From positions 157,583-179,458 of the forward strand of contig DBRL01000010.1 in NCBI GenBank assembly GCA_002305925.1: 21,876 nucleotides of DNA. The letters run 5' to 3'. Shown here in pieces: positions 6,456-14,732 of this stretch. Position 1 is the first letter of the stretch; each line of letters opens with the position of its first letter. The notes below the pieces were generated by a model. The model did not search any database. It saw nothing but the letters and a program-made list of their open reading frames with translations, and was not told the DNA's origin. Made by a program: the position numbers and the translations under genes. This stretch comes from Candidatus Peregrinibacteria bacterium UBA1369. Its GTDB lineage: Bacteria; Patescibacteriota; Gracilibacteria; UBA1369.

Positions 6456-8117
6456 ATGGCTCCGTTGGAACGTTTTGTTTTCAAAGACCAGGGAAATGAA
6501 AAAATAAAAAAGCCCGTTGAGGGAAAGGTTTTTTTGTCCACAGTTGACCCAAAGCGCCAGGAGGAAATAAAGGATATGCTTGGTCAATTCAGGGAAAATT
6601 ATCGCAAAAGACGGGCGGACAAAATCCGGGAGGCCCGCCAAAGGGCCAGATTGCAAACCAAAAGTAGTGAGTTCTTGGCTGATTCTCCATTGGAAAAAAA
6701 AGAAAGAAGAGAAAAAAATGATTTATCGGCGGTTAATGATTACAGCCGTATTTGGGATTTCCAGTATAATAGAGATTCCTATGAGAAAAAGAATGGCTGG
6801 AAGGAGCGCTATTTGACTGAGAACGATCCTGAGGACGGTGTAGATTTAAAGGAAAAAATGTCGATTGAACAGTTTGTCTATAAGCAACAGGTGGAACAGC
6901 TGCAGATAATGCGTGAAAACTTGATGGTGGAGCGACTGGATCACAGTATGGACGTTCTCTATCCTCAATTGTCCCAGCCGGAAACACAGCCACAGCAGCG
7001 TGAAGATAAATTGAGTGCTCTGGCCACTGCGTCCAAGGAATATATGCTGCAGCAGCGTGCTCAGATTGACAAATATCTGGCTGCCCCCGTTTCAGAAAGA
7101 GCTCAATTGAAAGACGTCATGTTGGCTCAATTCCGGGCACAGGTATTCGCCGATCTGGATTTTTCCAATGAAGTCGTGCTCAAGGAGACAAATAGTCTTT
7201 TTGATCAGCTGATTGAAGACTATGAGGATATGCAAAATGCCGTTTTTCAATTATCGGCCCTTAATGACAAAATGGTAGCGTTGTTGGCAGATCCCAACCT
7301 TGATGAGGAGAAATGGCTGGCCGAATTGGCCAAGGAATCGGAGGAAGAATTGGCGAAAATCAAGGAGGAACAAGCGGCCTCGCAGGGTGAGCGCGGTTAT
7401 TACGATTTCAACGGTTTTGAGGTCAATTATGGTCAAATTACTTTCAATTACAGCGAACCGATCAAGGCCACTGAAAAATTGGCGCCCGATACCAACATTT
7501 CGATAAAAATGCTCAGTCCCGGCCGTTTCAATGTAACCTTTCCCACTATGGGGGAGGTGAAGATGGAATCAGTTTTCAGGGTTGGGCAACGCGTCAATGA
7601 TCAGGGTGTAGCGGAAATCGTATATTTGTTTGAAGATCCTCTCCAGGACAAGCCCAGAATGGTTACTGAGAAGCAATTCAAGGCGATGATCAATGGGGTT
7701 TATTTGGAGCACATAATGTCTGATTCGGTCAAGCAAGGCATCGATTATCGTGGGCCCAATCTCAATGATGAGGTTTTGCGTGACGATCAAATGTTCAACT
7801 TGGCAAAATTGCTTTTCCAGCCCAGAAACATTGAAAATAATGTGATGACTGGGGAACAGGCGGAAAGTTTCCGTAAATTATTGATGATTTTGGCCGGCAA
7901 AGCCAACAATCAGGCTGGAGAAGGGGATTATGGGGATTTGTTGGCGGCCCGTTCGCGTGTCGGTTTACTGATGCTGTCGTTGGAGAATCCACAAAATGCA
8001 CAAAAGTGTTATAATTATTTGAAAAAATATTCTTGGGATCAGCTAAAGGCCGTCAGTGTAGAAAGTCTCTGTCGTTCAATCGGTATTCCTAAAAACAGCG
8101 GTAATTTTAGAAAATAG
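6456..8117 (+). CDS. Large soluble protein of unknown family (553 aa)
   Basis: No membrane segment or signal peptide is visible. Residues about 30-75 are strongly basic (RENYRKRRADKIREARQRAR), which could bind nucleic acid or be a helical linker. Residues 75-320 are mostly charged and helical with likely coiled coil (for example EEKWLAELAKESEEELAKIKEE). Around 325-430 the composition changes to strand-rich (FEVNYGQITFNYSEP, SPGRFNVTFPTMGEVKMES), suggesting one compact beta domain. The final 120 residues are helical, with a single Cys pair region near 520-540. No enzyme motif was recognised. It has its own strong promoter and ends before terminator-like hairpins, so it is a single-gene unit. 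Low Cys and high Lys/Glu content suggest a cytoplasmic structural or regulatory role, but no function can be assigned. Confidence 0.85.
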   Translation: MAPLERFVFKDQGNEKIKKPVEGKVFLSTVDPKRQEEIKDMLGQFRENYRKRRADKIREARQRARLQTKSSEFLADSPLEKKERREKNDLSAVNDYSRIWDFQYNRDSYEKKNGWKERYLTENDPEDGVDLKEKMSIEQFVYKQQVEQLQIMRENLMVERLDHSMDVLYPQLSQPETQPQQREDKLSALATASKEYMLQQRAQIDKYLAAPVSERAQLKDVMLAQFRAQVFADLDFSNEVVLKETNSLFDQLIEDYEDMQNAVFQLSALNDKMVALLADPNLDEEKWLAELAKESEEELAKIKEEQAASQGERGYYDFNGFEVNYGQITFNYSEPIKATEKLAPDTNISIKMLSPGRFNVTFPTMGEVKMESVFRVGQRVNDQGVAEIVYLFEDPLQDKPRMVTEKQFKAMINGVYLEHIMSDSVKQGIDYRGPNLNDEVLRDDQMFNLAKLLFQPRNIENNVMTGEQAESFRKLLMILAGKANNQAGEGDYGDLLAARSRVGLLMLSLENPQNAQKCYNYLKKYSWDQLKAVSVESLCRSIGIPKNSGNFRK

Positions 8118-8142
8118 GTGATTGCATTTGTGATTGTCTGAA

Positions 8143-8194
8143 TCATCCCTTATTTTGTACAATGTATCTTGTGCAAAATAAGGGATGAGGTTTT
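8143..8194 (+). terminator. Long hairpin with short T tract after the 553-aa gene
   Basis: The left arm at 8144-8161 (CATCCCTTATTTTGTACA) pairs with the right arm at 8170-8187 in 17 of 18 positions, with one G-T-type mismatch and an eight-base loop. The outer pair T8143-A8188 extends the stem to 19. A short T4 tract follows at 8191-8194. It lies 26 bases after the stop of the unknown gene and before the convergent recG gene. The stem is longer than a usual intrinsic terminator and the T tract is short, so it may also protect transcript ends. Confidence 0.6.
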
Positions 8195-8232
8195 GTCAAA
8201 TTAGCTGCTTGCTGATGCTGCTGTGCATTTCA

Positions 8233-8273
8233 GGGCTTAATAACTTTCGTTTATAGCCCCGTAATTTTTTTTT
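8233..8273 (+). terminator. Possible second terminator with T9 tract
   Basis: GGGCT at 8233-8237 can pair with AGCCC at 8255-8259, followed after five bases by nine T residues at 8265-8273. The stem is short and the loop is AU-rich, so this is weaker than the hairpin just upstream. The remaining bases to the recG stop (8274-8344) are AT-rich with no gene or other structure that I can see. Confidence 0.35.
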
Positions 8274-8344
8274 CCGAACAAATCCCCGATGATCAATTTT
8301 TTTTGATGGTTGTTATTTTGAATTTGTATGGAATTTAAATTTTT

Positions 8345-10384
8345 TTAATCGTTGAGATAAATTTTTTGCAATTGGCTTATTTTTTCACGCAGTTTTGGAA
8401 ATTCTGTCAATTGTGGATCTTTGTTGATGATGTAATTGGCAGCATCTCTGGCCAGGGCGATGGTTTTGGAGTCGCTTAGCGAGGCCATTTTCAAGTCAGG
8501 TATGCCGGATTGTCTGATGCCGAGTAATTGGCCTGGGCCGCGCATCTCCAGGTCGATTTCAGAGAGTTTAAAGCCGCTATTATGGCTTACCATAGCCCTT
8601 AAACGCTGTTTTGCCGTATCCGATTCGTTTTGCATGAAGAGGAAGCAATACGATTGATGCTCTCCCCTGCCGACCCGGCCGCGAAATTGGTGCAATTGAG
8701 AAAGTCCGAATCGTTCAGCGCCCTCAATCATCATGATGGTGGCGTTGGGGATATCTATGCCGACCTCGATGACCGAAGTGGAAACCAGAATTTGTATTTC
8801 ATTGGCCTTGAATTTTGACATAATTTCATCTTTTTCTGTGGCTTTCATTCTTCCGTGTAAAAGACCGATTTTGAGGTGGGGAAAAATTTCGTTCTGAAGT
8901 CTGTCATACTCACTGAGGACGGATTTGAGCTCCAGCGTGTCCGATTCGTCGATCAGTGGGCAGATGACAAAGGCCTGGCGACCGCTTTTGACACGGTCTT
9001 CGATCCAGAGATAGGCGTCATGACGCTTGTTCTCGGGGACGATGCGGGTGACGATGGGTAGGCGGCCTTTGGGCATTTCGTCGATAATTGAGAGGTCCTG
9101 GTCGCCGTAAATGGTCATGGCCAGAGTGCGCGGGATTGGCGTGGCGGAAAGGCTGAGCAGGTGTGGTGTGCCATGTGTTTTCAATAGACTGCGTTGTTCT
9201 ACGCCGAAACGATGTTGTTCGTCGACCACGGCCAGACCGAGATTTTGAAATGAAATTTGTTCCTGTATCAGGGCGTGGGTACCGATGGCAAGATGCAATT
9301 TACCGTTGGCAAGGTGCTCCTGAAGCTTCTTTTTTTCCGTGATAGGCGTGCTGCCGGTAATTAGTGCCAGTAAAAGTCCCCTGCCCTCAAAAAGTCTGCT
9401 GAGACTGTGGAAATGCTGTTCGGCCAATATTTCCGTTGGAGCCATCAGGGCTGCCTGATAGCCGTTTAATAGGACATTATAGATAGCCAAGCCCGCTACA
9501 ATGGTTTTGCCGGAGCCCACATCTCCCTGGAGCAGGCGTGACATCGGGAATTCACGGTTCAGGTCGGAGAGTATTTCCGTCAATGCTACTTGTTGCGCGT
9601 TGGTGAGGGTAAAAGGAAGTTTTTGCTGTAATTTTTGAGTTTCCTGGTGCAGAGGGATTTTCTTGCTTTGACCAGTCGAGCTCTGCTGCCAATGCCATTT
9701 AGCCTGCAGTGCTTTTAATTGCAGCAAAAATAGCTCATCGAAAGCCAGACGGAATTTAGCCTGTTCAAGTTTTTTGGGATCGGCCGGAAAATGAGTTTCG
9801 ACAATGGCTTCCGCGTAAGGTATCAGGGAATGTTGTTTGATTATTTCATCCGGCAAGTATTCGGGGAAGAGACGTGGGACGGTTTTGAGGAGAGGATGTA
9901 TCTTTTCACGCAGCCATTTGGAAGAAAGTCCCTCCGTTTCATGATAAACCGGAACCAGGCGGGCTGTATGCAACTGCTTTTGCTGTAAAGGCTCATATTC
10001 TGGACTGACCAGGGTCACTTTACCCAATTCAAATTTGGCTTTGCCTGAAAGGATCAGCTTTTGACCATTGTAGAGCAGTTTTTTCAAAAAAGGCTGATTG
10101 AACCAGATGACGTCAACACTGCCAGTGTCGTCGGTGAATTTGGCTTTGAGCAGCTTTTTTCCAAAGCGGCTTTTTAATTCAACTATTTGGCTGATTGTAC
10201 CACTTAGGGTGTTGACACGATCGGTCCGAATGTCACAGATATGAACCATTTCGCTTTGGTCGTTGTAGGTGCGTGGGAAATAATTGATCAGATCACCAAG
10301 CGAATCCACCCCTAGACTATGAAGCCTGTTTAGGTGGGCTTTGGTGGTGGAAAACAGTTTGGAAACGGGGGTGGAAATGTCCAT
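8345..10384 (-). CDS. recG: ATP-dependent DNA helicase RecG
   Basis: RecG is a monomeric superfamily 2 helicase that reverses stalled replication forks and drives Holliday junction branch migration. The 679-residue product, close to the usual length, has a helix-hairpin-like N-terminal start (LHSLGVDSLGDLINYFPRTY, about 21-40) and an OB-fold wedge domain (about 55-150). The helicase core follows: GDVGSGKT (287-294), APTEILAEQH (about 315-324), DEQHRFG (388-394), SATPIPRT (413-420), LHGRMK (about 509-514), STSVIEVGIDIP (about 535-546), and QFRGRVGRG (566-574). The C-terminal segment (DLEMRGPGQLLGIRQSG) is typical of RecG. Start ATG 10384 lies 31 bases after the stop of the PocR/PAS gene, so the two are likely co-transcribed. 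Confidence 0.97.
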   Translation of the reverse strand: MDISTPVSKLFSTTKAHLNRLHSLGVDSLGDLINYFPRTYNDQSEMVHICDIRTDRVNTLSGTISQIVELKSRFGKKLLKAKFTDDTGSVDVIWFNQPFLKKLLYNGQKLILSGKAKFELGKVTLVSPEYEPLQQKQLHTARLVPVYHETEGLSSKWLREKIHPLLKTVPRLFPEYLPDEIIKQHSLIPYAEAIVETHFPADPKKLEQAKFRLAFDELFLLQLKALQAKWHWQQSSTGQSKKIPLHQETQKLQQKLPFTLTNAQQVALTEILSDLNREFPMSRLLQGDVGSGKTIVAGLAIYNVLLNGYQAALMAPTEILAEQHFHSLSRLFEGRGLLLALITGSTPITEKKKLQEHLANGKLHLAIGTHALIQEQISFQNLGLAVVDEQHRFGVEQRSLLKTHGTPHLLSLSATPIPRTLAMTIYGDQDLSIIDEMPKGRLPIVTRIVPENKRHDAYLWIEDRVKSGRQAFVICPLIDESDTLELKSVLSEYDRLQNEIFPHLKIGLLHGRMKATEKDEIMSKFKANEIQILVSTSVIEVGIDIPNATIMMIEGAERFGLSQLHQFRGRVGRGEHQSYCFLFMQNESDTAKQRLRAMVSHNSGFKLSEIDLEMRGPGQLLGIRQSGIPDLKMASLSDSKTIALARDAANYIINKDPQLTEFPKLREKISQLQKIYLND

Positions 10385-10415
10385 CCGGAATTAAAGTGGT
10401 AAATTAATTGAGGGC

Positions 10416-11387
10416 TTAGAGCTGGCGGTGTTGGCGTTCCCCTAGATCGCGGAATACACCCTGTATAACGGTTGTCCCTGTCTGTTCTTCTTTGATCAGA
10501 GTGGCGTTGGTTTCGACAAATTTTTCCCGGCCATCGGGCAGGCGGATGTGGGCAATCCAGTTGGATACCTGTTTGTGGGAGCGGAGGGCCTCCTCAAATT
10601 TATTGCGGTGGTCCGGGTCTACGTAACAGTTGGCTACTTTGTTGCCGATCAGTTGTGCTGGTGATTTGTATCCAAGGATTTGAGCGCCGGCCTGGTTGAT
10701 TTCCAGAAAGGTTCCCCTGTCAAAATCTCCCAGATAGATGCCGTCGTTGACGGTGTCAAAAATCTGTTTGTAGAGATTGGCGCTGGTGACCAGTTTGCTG
10801 TGCGCCTTTTTGAGGTTTTCATTTAGTTTCTGGTTTTCCTCGCGAATTTCCACGTTGATTTCCTTGATTTCGCTGCCCTGGTCTTCCAGACTGAAAATGG
10901 TTGAACCAATGATGCGGATAAGATTGGCCGAGGCTTCCAGTCGTTCTCTGGTAAAAAAGGGCAGGCTGAGAAAAGCGTCAAGATAATCGTCAATATCTAT
11001 ATGCAAGGTGGCGGAAATTCGCTCGGCAATTTCCATGTTCGGGTTACCGTAACGAACAAGACCACTGAGGAAGAAGGCGATAATTTTTCCGCTGGCATAA
11101 ATGGGTGCCAAAAAGGCATGACAGTCAGGGTGACGTTCAAAAATGACAATTTGTCCAGTTCGCAGTGATTTTTCAATTGATTGGCGCAATTGTTCGGCAA
11201 AAACTTCCTGAACGCGGGAATTGCTTTTGATCAAATTCCACAGTTTGGCGTGGACTGATGGCGGGACCAGTGTCTGTCCCTCAAGGTCTTTGATGGCCAG
11301 TGTTACTCCCAGGGCCATTGAATAATTGTCCTGAATTTTTTGCAGGGTTTGTGGGGAAAGCAGCTTGGCGAAGTCTTTTACTTTCAA
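10416..11387 (-). CDS. PocR-like sensory domain plus PAS domain protein, no output domain
   Basis: A 323-residue soluble protein. Residues about 5-165 resemble the PocR sensory ligand-binding domain (LLSPQTLQKIQDNYSMALGVTLAIKDLEG, then FLAPIYASGKIIAFFLSGLV). The Cys residues often seen in that domain are largely missing; only C89 stands near the equivalent site. Residues about 168-202 form a coiled coil, and 203-318 are a PAS domain (YKQIFDTVNDGIYLGD, FLEINQAGAQILGY, LPDGREKFVETNATLI) ending with the PAC-type GVFRDLGERQ. The protein stops there, where a kinase, GGDEF or DNA-binding module would normally begin. The start is TTG 11387; no in-frame ATG or GTG lies upstream before a stop, and a later start would cut the PocR domain. 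It precedes recG by 31 bases. Domain calls are from pattern memory; ligand and partner are unknown. Confidence 0.82.
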   Translation of the reverse strand: MKVKDFAKLLSPQTLQKIQDNYSMALGVTLAIKDLEGQTLVPPSVHAKLWNLIKSNSRVQEVFAEQLRQSIEKSLRTGQIVIFERHPDCHAFLAPIYASGKIIAFFLSGLVRYGNPNMEIAERISATLHIDIDDYLDAFLSLPFFTRERLEASANLIRIIGSTIFSLEDQGSEIKEINVEIREENQKLNENLKKAHSKLVTSANLYKQIFDTVNDGIYLGDFDRGTFLEINQAGAQILGYKSPAQLIGNKVANCYVDPDHRNKFEEALRSHKQVSNWIAHIRLPDGREKFVETNATLIKEEQTGTTVIQGVFRDLGERQHRQL

Positions 11388-11398
11388 GTTGGTCTGGT

Positions 11399-11428
11399 TT
11401 AATGCGCTCCCTGAAGGTATTCTATAAT
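11399..11428 (+). promoter_or_regulatory. Likely promoter of the rluD-family gene
   Basis: A perfect TATAAT at 11423-11428 lies 23 bases before ATG 11451. The best -35 is TTAATG at 11399-11404 with an 18-base spacer, a weak match. The leader would be only about 15 bases. The region also has to serve the divergent PocR/PAS gene, for which no clear box is seen. Confidence 0.5.
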
Positions 11429-11450
11429 AAAAGAATCAATTTTGAAATGG

Positions 11451-12410
11451 ATGTTTGGAGAAAAGAGAAAATATGTTGTGACAGATGACCTGGGTGGAAG
11501 TCGCCTCGATCTGGTTATGGTTGAATTGGAGCGTGGATTATCCAGGCAGTATCTGCAAAAATTGATCAAGGATAAAAGGTTGAAGAGTGGTAACAAGGTC
11601 ATGAAGGCGAGTCAGATTGTGCGAAGCGGGCAAGTGATAGTAGTGGATTATCCCCCCACAACAAAAACGGAAATGGAACCTGTTCCCATGCCATTGACGA
11701 TAGTTTATGAGGACAGTGATTTAGTGGTTGTTGACAAGGAGCCCGGAATGGTGGTTCATCCCGGTGTGCAGGGACAATTTTTGGGTAAAACTCTTGTCAA
11801 TGCAATGCTGGCGCATGTCGGAGAAGGTTTGGCTGCCATAGGAGGAGTGTTGAGGCCGGGTATAGTACACAGGCTGGACAAGGACACTTCTGGTTTAATT
11901 GTGGTAGCCAAGAATGATTTTACTCACCAGGAACTTTCCAAACAATTCAGGCACAGAAAAGTGGAAAAGTACTATATGGCTTTGGTCTGCGGTACAATGT
12001 CGATGAAGCACGGTTTGATTGATTTTCCAATTGGCCGATCTCAAAAGAACAGAAAATTGATGGCGATTGACGGGATTCGTTCACGGGAAGCCAGAACTGA
12101 ATATTGGCTCGAAAAACAGCTGAAAATTGGTAATGAGAAATATTCCTTATTGAAAATTAAGCTGCATTCTGGTCGTACGCATCAGATCAGAGTGCATTTT
12201 TCGGCAATAGGTCATCCTTTGGTCGGTGACCGTCAATACGGCAGAAAAGCCGTTAATAATTTTTTTGAGAACAAATTTTCTTTGAAGAGGCAATTTTTGC
12301 ATTCTTTTCGTCTCAAATTGGTACAACCGAAAACTAAAAAGACGATAGATTTGTCAGTAAATCTACCGTCAGATTTGCAGCTGGTTATGACAGGAATGGA
12401 AGAGTGTTAA
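11451..12410 (+). CDS. rluD: RluA/RluD-family 23S rRNA pseudouridine synthase
   Basis: Enzymes of this family convert uridines in 23S rRNA (helix 69 for RluD) to pseudouridine. The 319-residue product has an N-terminal S4 RNA-binding domain (about 12-68, GGSRLDLVMVELERGLSRQYLQKLI) and a catalytic domain. That domain carries VVVDKEPGMVVHPG, the active-site block GIVHRLDKDTSGLIVVAK (catalytic D143), KYYMALVCG and HSGRTHQIRVHFSAIGHPLVGD. S4 plus the length fits the RluD/RluC/YlyB group; the exact target uridines cannot be read from the sequence. I chose ATG 11451 over a TTG at 11442 because of the upstream TATAAT spacing. The last four bases overlap the end of the convergent rplU gene, so no terminator separates them. 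Confidence 0.92.
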   Translation: MFGEKRKYVVTDDLGGSRLDLVMVELERGLSRQYLQKLIKDKRLKSGNKVMKASQIVRSGQVIVVDYPPTTKTEMEPVPMPLTIVYEDSDLVVVDKEPGMVVHPGVQGQFLGKTLVNAMLAHVGEGLAAIGGVLRPGIVHRLDKDTSGLIVVAKNDFTHQELSKQFRHRKVEKYYMALVCGTMSMKHGLIDFPIGRSQKNRKLMAIDGIRSREARTEYWLEKQLKIGNEKYSLLKIKLHSGRTHQIRVHFSAIGHPLVGDRQYGRKAVNNFFENKFSLKRQFLHSFRLKLVQPKTKKTIDLSVNLPSDLQLVMTGMEEC

Positions 12411-12715
12411 AACTCCCCTATTTCGAGAACTGTGTAATTTTGGCGATGTCCCTTGGTTTTGGCATAGCGGGTTTTGGGCTTCATCTTAAAAATGCGCAAT
12501 TTCTCGCCCTTGACATGTTCGATAATTTTGGCACTGATTTTGTCTCCGGTAAAGGGTTGGCCGATATTGCAGTTTTGCCCTTTCTCATCGGATTTTAAGA
12601 GTACCATTTGTATCTGGATTTCGTCACCGGCCTGGCCTTCGAGCAGGTCTACTTTGACTTGGCTTTTGGGGCTTACTTTGTATTGTTTTCCGGCAATTTC
12701 TACGACGGCAATCAT
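12407..12715 (-). CDS. rplU: 50S ribosomal protein L21
   Basis: A 102-residue protein, normal length for bL21. It starts MIAVVEIAGKQYKV, the standard N-terminus, followed by GDEIQIQMVLL, the variable loop, and the RNA-binding end IFKMKPKTRYAKTKGHRQNYTVLEI. L21 binds 23S rRNA domain I together with L20. In most bacteria rplU is followed by rpmA (L27) and then obg. Here obg and pth lie upstream in the same direction and no rpmA is present in the window. It has a good promoter of its own at 12747-12775. Confidence 0.97.
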   Translation of the reverse strand: MIAVVEIAGKQYKVSPKSQVKVDLLEGQAGDEIQIQMVLLKSDEKGQNCNIGQPFTGDKISAKIIEHVKGEKLRIFKMKPKTRYAKTKGHRQNYTVLEIGEF

Positions 12716-12746
12716 AAAAAAGTGTTAGTGTTCTTTAGGCGCTGTG

Positions 12747-12775
12747 AGTTTAAAGGAAAGATTTTTTCAATGCAA
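12747..12775 (-). promoter_or_regulatory. Promoter upstream of rplU
   Basis: Reading on the minus strand, TTGCAT (12775 to 12770) is followed after exactly 17 bases by TAAACT (12752 to 12747). The predicted start is near 12740, giving a leader of about 25 bases before the rplU ATG at 12715. It lies within the 62-base gap between pth and rplU, so rplU can be expressed apart from the obg-pth pair. Confidence 0.6.
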
Positions 12776-12777
12776 GT

Positions 12778-13356
12778 TTAATTGTAGCGATTCATGGCTG
12801 ATTCAATTCCTTCGTGAAGCGCGGTTTCAAGTGCGCCGATGCCCCGGTCCAGCGCGTCGACAATCTGTTCTTTTTCCTGGCTAAAGAAATCGCTAAGCAC
12901 GAAAGAGGCCGTGTCCTGGAGGGTGGAGGCGGTAATGCCACGACTTTCGATTCCGATGCGAAAGCGCGCGAATTCGCGTCCGAGGTGGGCGACAACGGAT
13001 TTTACGCCGTTATGTGAGCCCGGTCCACCAGATCGACGTATTTTTAATTGGCCGAGGGGAAGATCCAATTCGTCATAGACCAGCCAGATGTTTTCGGGAG
13101 GGATTTTATGAAAAGCGGCGATTTTTTGGACGGCGTCCCCGGAATTATTCATGAAAGTGTGGGGTTTGGCCAGAAGAATGGATTCCTTGCAGAGCTCGGG
13201 GTCGTTGATTTCAGCAATTTCAGAATTGAATTTTTTTTGATAGGAAAACTCAGTTTTGTACTTGAAGGCAAGTGCGTCAACCAGTACGAATCCGACATTG
13301 TGACGTGTTTTAGCATATTTTTCACCGGGATTTCCCAAACCGACGATTAGTATCAT
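12778..13356 (-). CDS. pth: Peptidyl-tRNA hydrolase
   Basis: Pth cleaves the ester bond of peptidyl-tRNAs released by stalled ribosomes so that the tRNA can be reused. The 192-residue product has the family length and all key positions: GLGNPG (N9), TRHNVGF (H19, the catalytic His), FMNNSG (N70), YDELDLP (D95) and GSHNGVKS (N116). The frame is open further upstream to 13458, but ATG 13356 puts MILIVGLGNPG at the N-terminus as in other Pth proteins. That ATG lies four bases after the obg stop, so the two genes are very likely translated from one message. Confidence 0.96.
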   Translation of the reverse strand: MILIVGLGNPGEKYAKTRHNVGFVLVDALAFKYKTEFSYQKKFNSEIAEINDPELCKESILLAKPHTFMNNSGDAVQKIAAFHKIPPENIWLVYDELDLPLGQLKIRRSGGPGSHNGVKSVVAHLGREFARFRIGIESRGITASTLQDTASFVLSDFFSQEKEQIVDALDRGIGALETALHEGIESAMNRYN

Positions 13357-13360
13357 GGTA

Positions 13361-14713
13361 TCATTGTCTGATAATAATTTCTTTTCCCCCCGCGCCGCCA
13401 ATTCTAATCCTGTCGCCCGGCTGGGCTCCACGCTTGCGCAGTTGATTAGTGATCCCAAGACGATCGAGGAAGTGATATACCCTTTCCCGTCCCTCGGTTT
13501 CGTTCAGATCTGTCATTTGAACGACCTGTTCGAATCTTTCGCTATGCACATCCCAGATGGATTTCATCTTTTTCCTGGCGGCATCGAATTTTTTGCGAAC
13601 GAATTTGACTGTCACGGTGTTGCGGCGACGGGCGGCAGGCAGTTTTTCCGGCAGGATGGGGATATCTTCAGGCAGGATTTTGGCCTGTTGATTTTTTAAC
13701 TCGGAAATCCGCGCGGCGAGTTCCAGTACCAGAGTGTCAATATTTTCGCCGCTGACGGCTGATATGGTATGAATTTTGCCTTTCAATCCAGGAAATGAGC
13801 GTTCAAATTTTTTGATCAACTTTTCCAGGTCCTTGGTTGTACAAACGTCGATTTTATTAATGGCTAGAACTTGTGTTTTGAGCGAAAGTTTTTTGCTGTA
13901 AAGCTCCAGTTCCCTGTTGATGGTACGGAAATCATCTACCGGGTCGGGGCTGGTGCAGTCCAGCAGATGCAGTAAAATGTGGTTGCGGCTGACGTGGCGC
14001 AGGAATTCGTGCCCAAGTCCCCTGCCCTGATGGGCTCCGGCAATCAGTCCCGGTATGTCTGTGACTACAAAGGACTGATGCTGATGCCGGTCAAAACGGC
14101 TGACATCAACCAGTCCCAGATTGGGAATTAACGTGGTGAAGGGATAATCGGCTATTTTGGGCTTGGAATTCGATATTCGGGAGATCAATGTGGATTTTCC
14201 GGCTGACGGGATACCAATAATCCCGACATCGGCAACCAGCTGCAATTCAAGTGTGACCCTCATTTCCTCTCCTTCTTCACCCATTTCGGCAAAGGTGGGG
14301 GTCTGATTGGTGGAACTTTTAAAATGCGCGTTGCCCAGCCCGCCGCGTCCGCCACGGGCCAGCAGAAACTCTTCACCGTGTTTTTTCAGATCAGCCAATT
14401 GGCGTGCGTTGTCTGCAGTGGTGATCAATGTGCCAACGGGGACCTCAAGCAGCAAATCGGTGCCGTCGGCTCCATGCATCAGTTTTTTTTGCCCATTTCC
14501 GCCATCTGTTGCCAAGAAGCGTTTTTTTGTGTGGAAGTCAATCAACGTGTTGAGGTTTTCATTGGCCTTGAGGATAATGTCCCCTCCCCTTCCTCCGTCT
14601 CCACCATCCGGGCCTCCTTTGTCGATATATTTCTCACGACGAAAATGTGAGGATCCGTTTCCCCCTTTGCCGGCTTTGACCGTAATTGTTGTGATGTCGC
14701 AAAATTTGCTCAT
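13361..14713 (-). CDS. obg: Obg-family GTPase (ObgE/CgtA)
   Basis: Obg GTPases bind the large ribosomal subunit late in assembly and link growth to the stringent response. The 450-residue product has the Gly-rich Obg domain (about 1-158, with KAGKGGNGSSHFRREKY and GGPDGGDGGRGGD). The G domain (about 160-335) has P-loop GIPSAGKST, G2/G3 region DYPFTTLIPNLG and DIPGLI, and G4 NKID. A C-terminal OCT domain (about 365-440) follows, with FERVVQ-like FEQVVQMTDLNETEGRERVYHFLDRLGI. The presence of OCT places it near the Firmicutes/Actinobacteria-like layout rather than the short E. coli form. Start ATG 14713; it heads a minus-strand set with pth and rplU and has a good promoter at 14733-14760. Confidence 0.96.
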   Translation of the reverse strand: MSKFCDITTITVKAGKGGNGSSHFRREKYIDKGGPDGGDGGRGGDIILKANENLNTLIDFHTKKRFLATDGGNGQKKLMHGADGTDLLLEVPVGTLITTADNARQLADLKKHGEEFLLARGGRGGLGNAHFKSSTNQTPTFAEMGEEGEEMRVTLELQLVADVGIIGIPSAGKSTLISRISNSKPKIADYPFTTLIPNLGLVDVSRFDRHQHQSFVVTDIPGLIAGAHQGRGLGHEFLRHVSRNHILLHLLDCTSPDPVDDFRTINRELELYSKKLSLKTQVLAINKIDVCTTKDLEKLIKKFERSFPGLKGKIHTISAVSGENIDTLVLELAARISELKNQQAKILPEDIPILPEKLPAARRRNTVTVKFVRKKFDAARKKMKSIWDVHSERFEQVVQMTDLNETEGRERVYHFLDRLGITNQLRKRGAQPGDRIRIGGAGGKEIIIRQ

Positions 14714-14732
14714 ATTGTTTTATTCGTGGGTC

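Noticed and set aside
8143..8188. Hairpin as a miniature transposable element
   Set aside because: Flanking bases show no target-site duplication, and only one copy is present in the window.
12346..12365. Seven-base perfect stem (TAGATTT/AAATCTA) near the end of rluD as a terminator
   Set aside because: It lies 45 bases before the stop codon, is AT-rich and has no T tract; a chance palindrome is likely.
13357..13458. Longer Pth start upstream of ATG 13356
   Set aside because: The extra 34 residues overlap the end of obg and precede the normal N-terminus MILIVGLGNPG.
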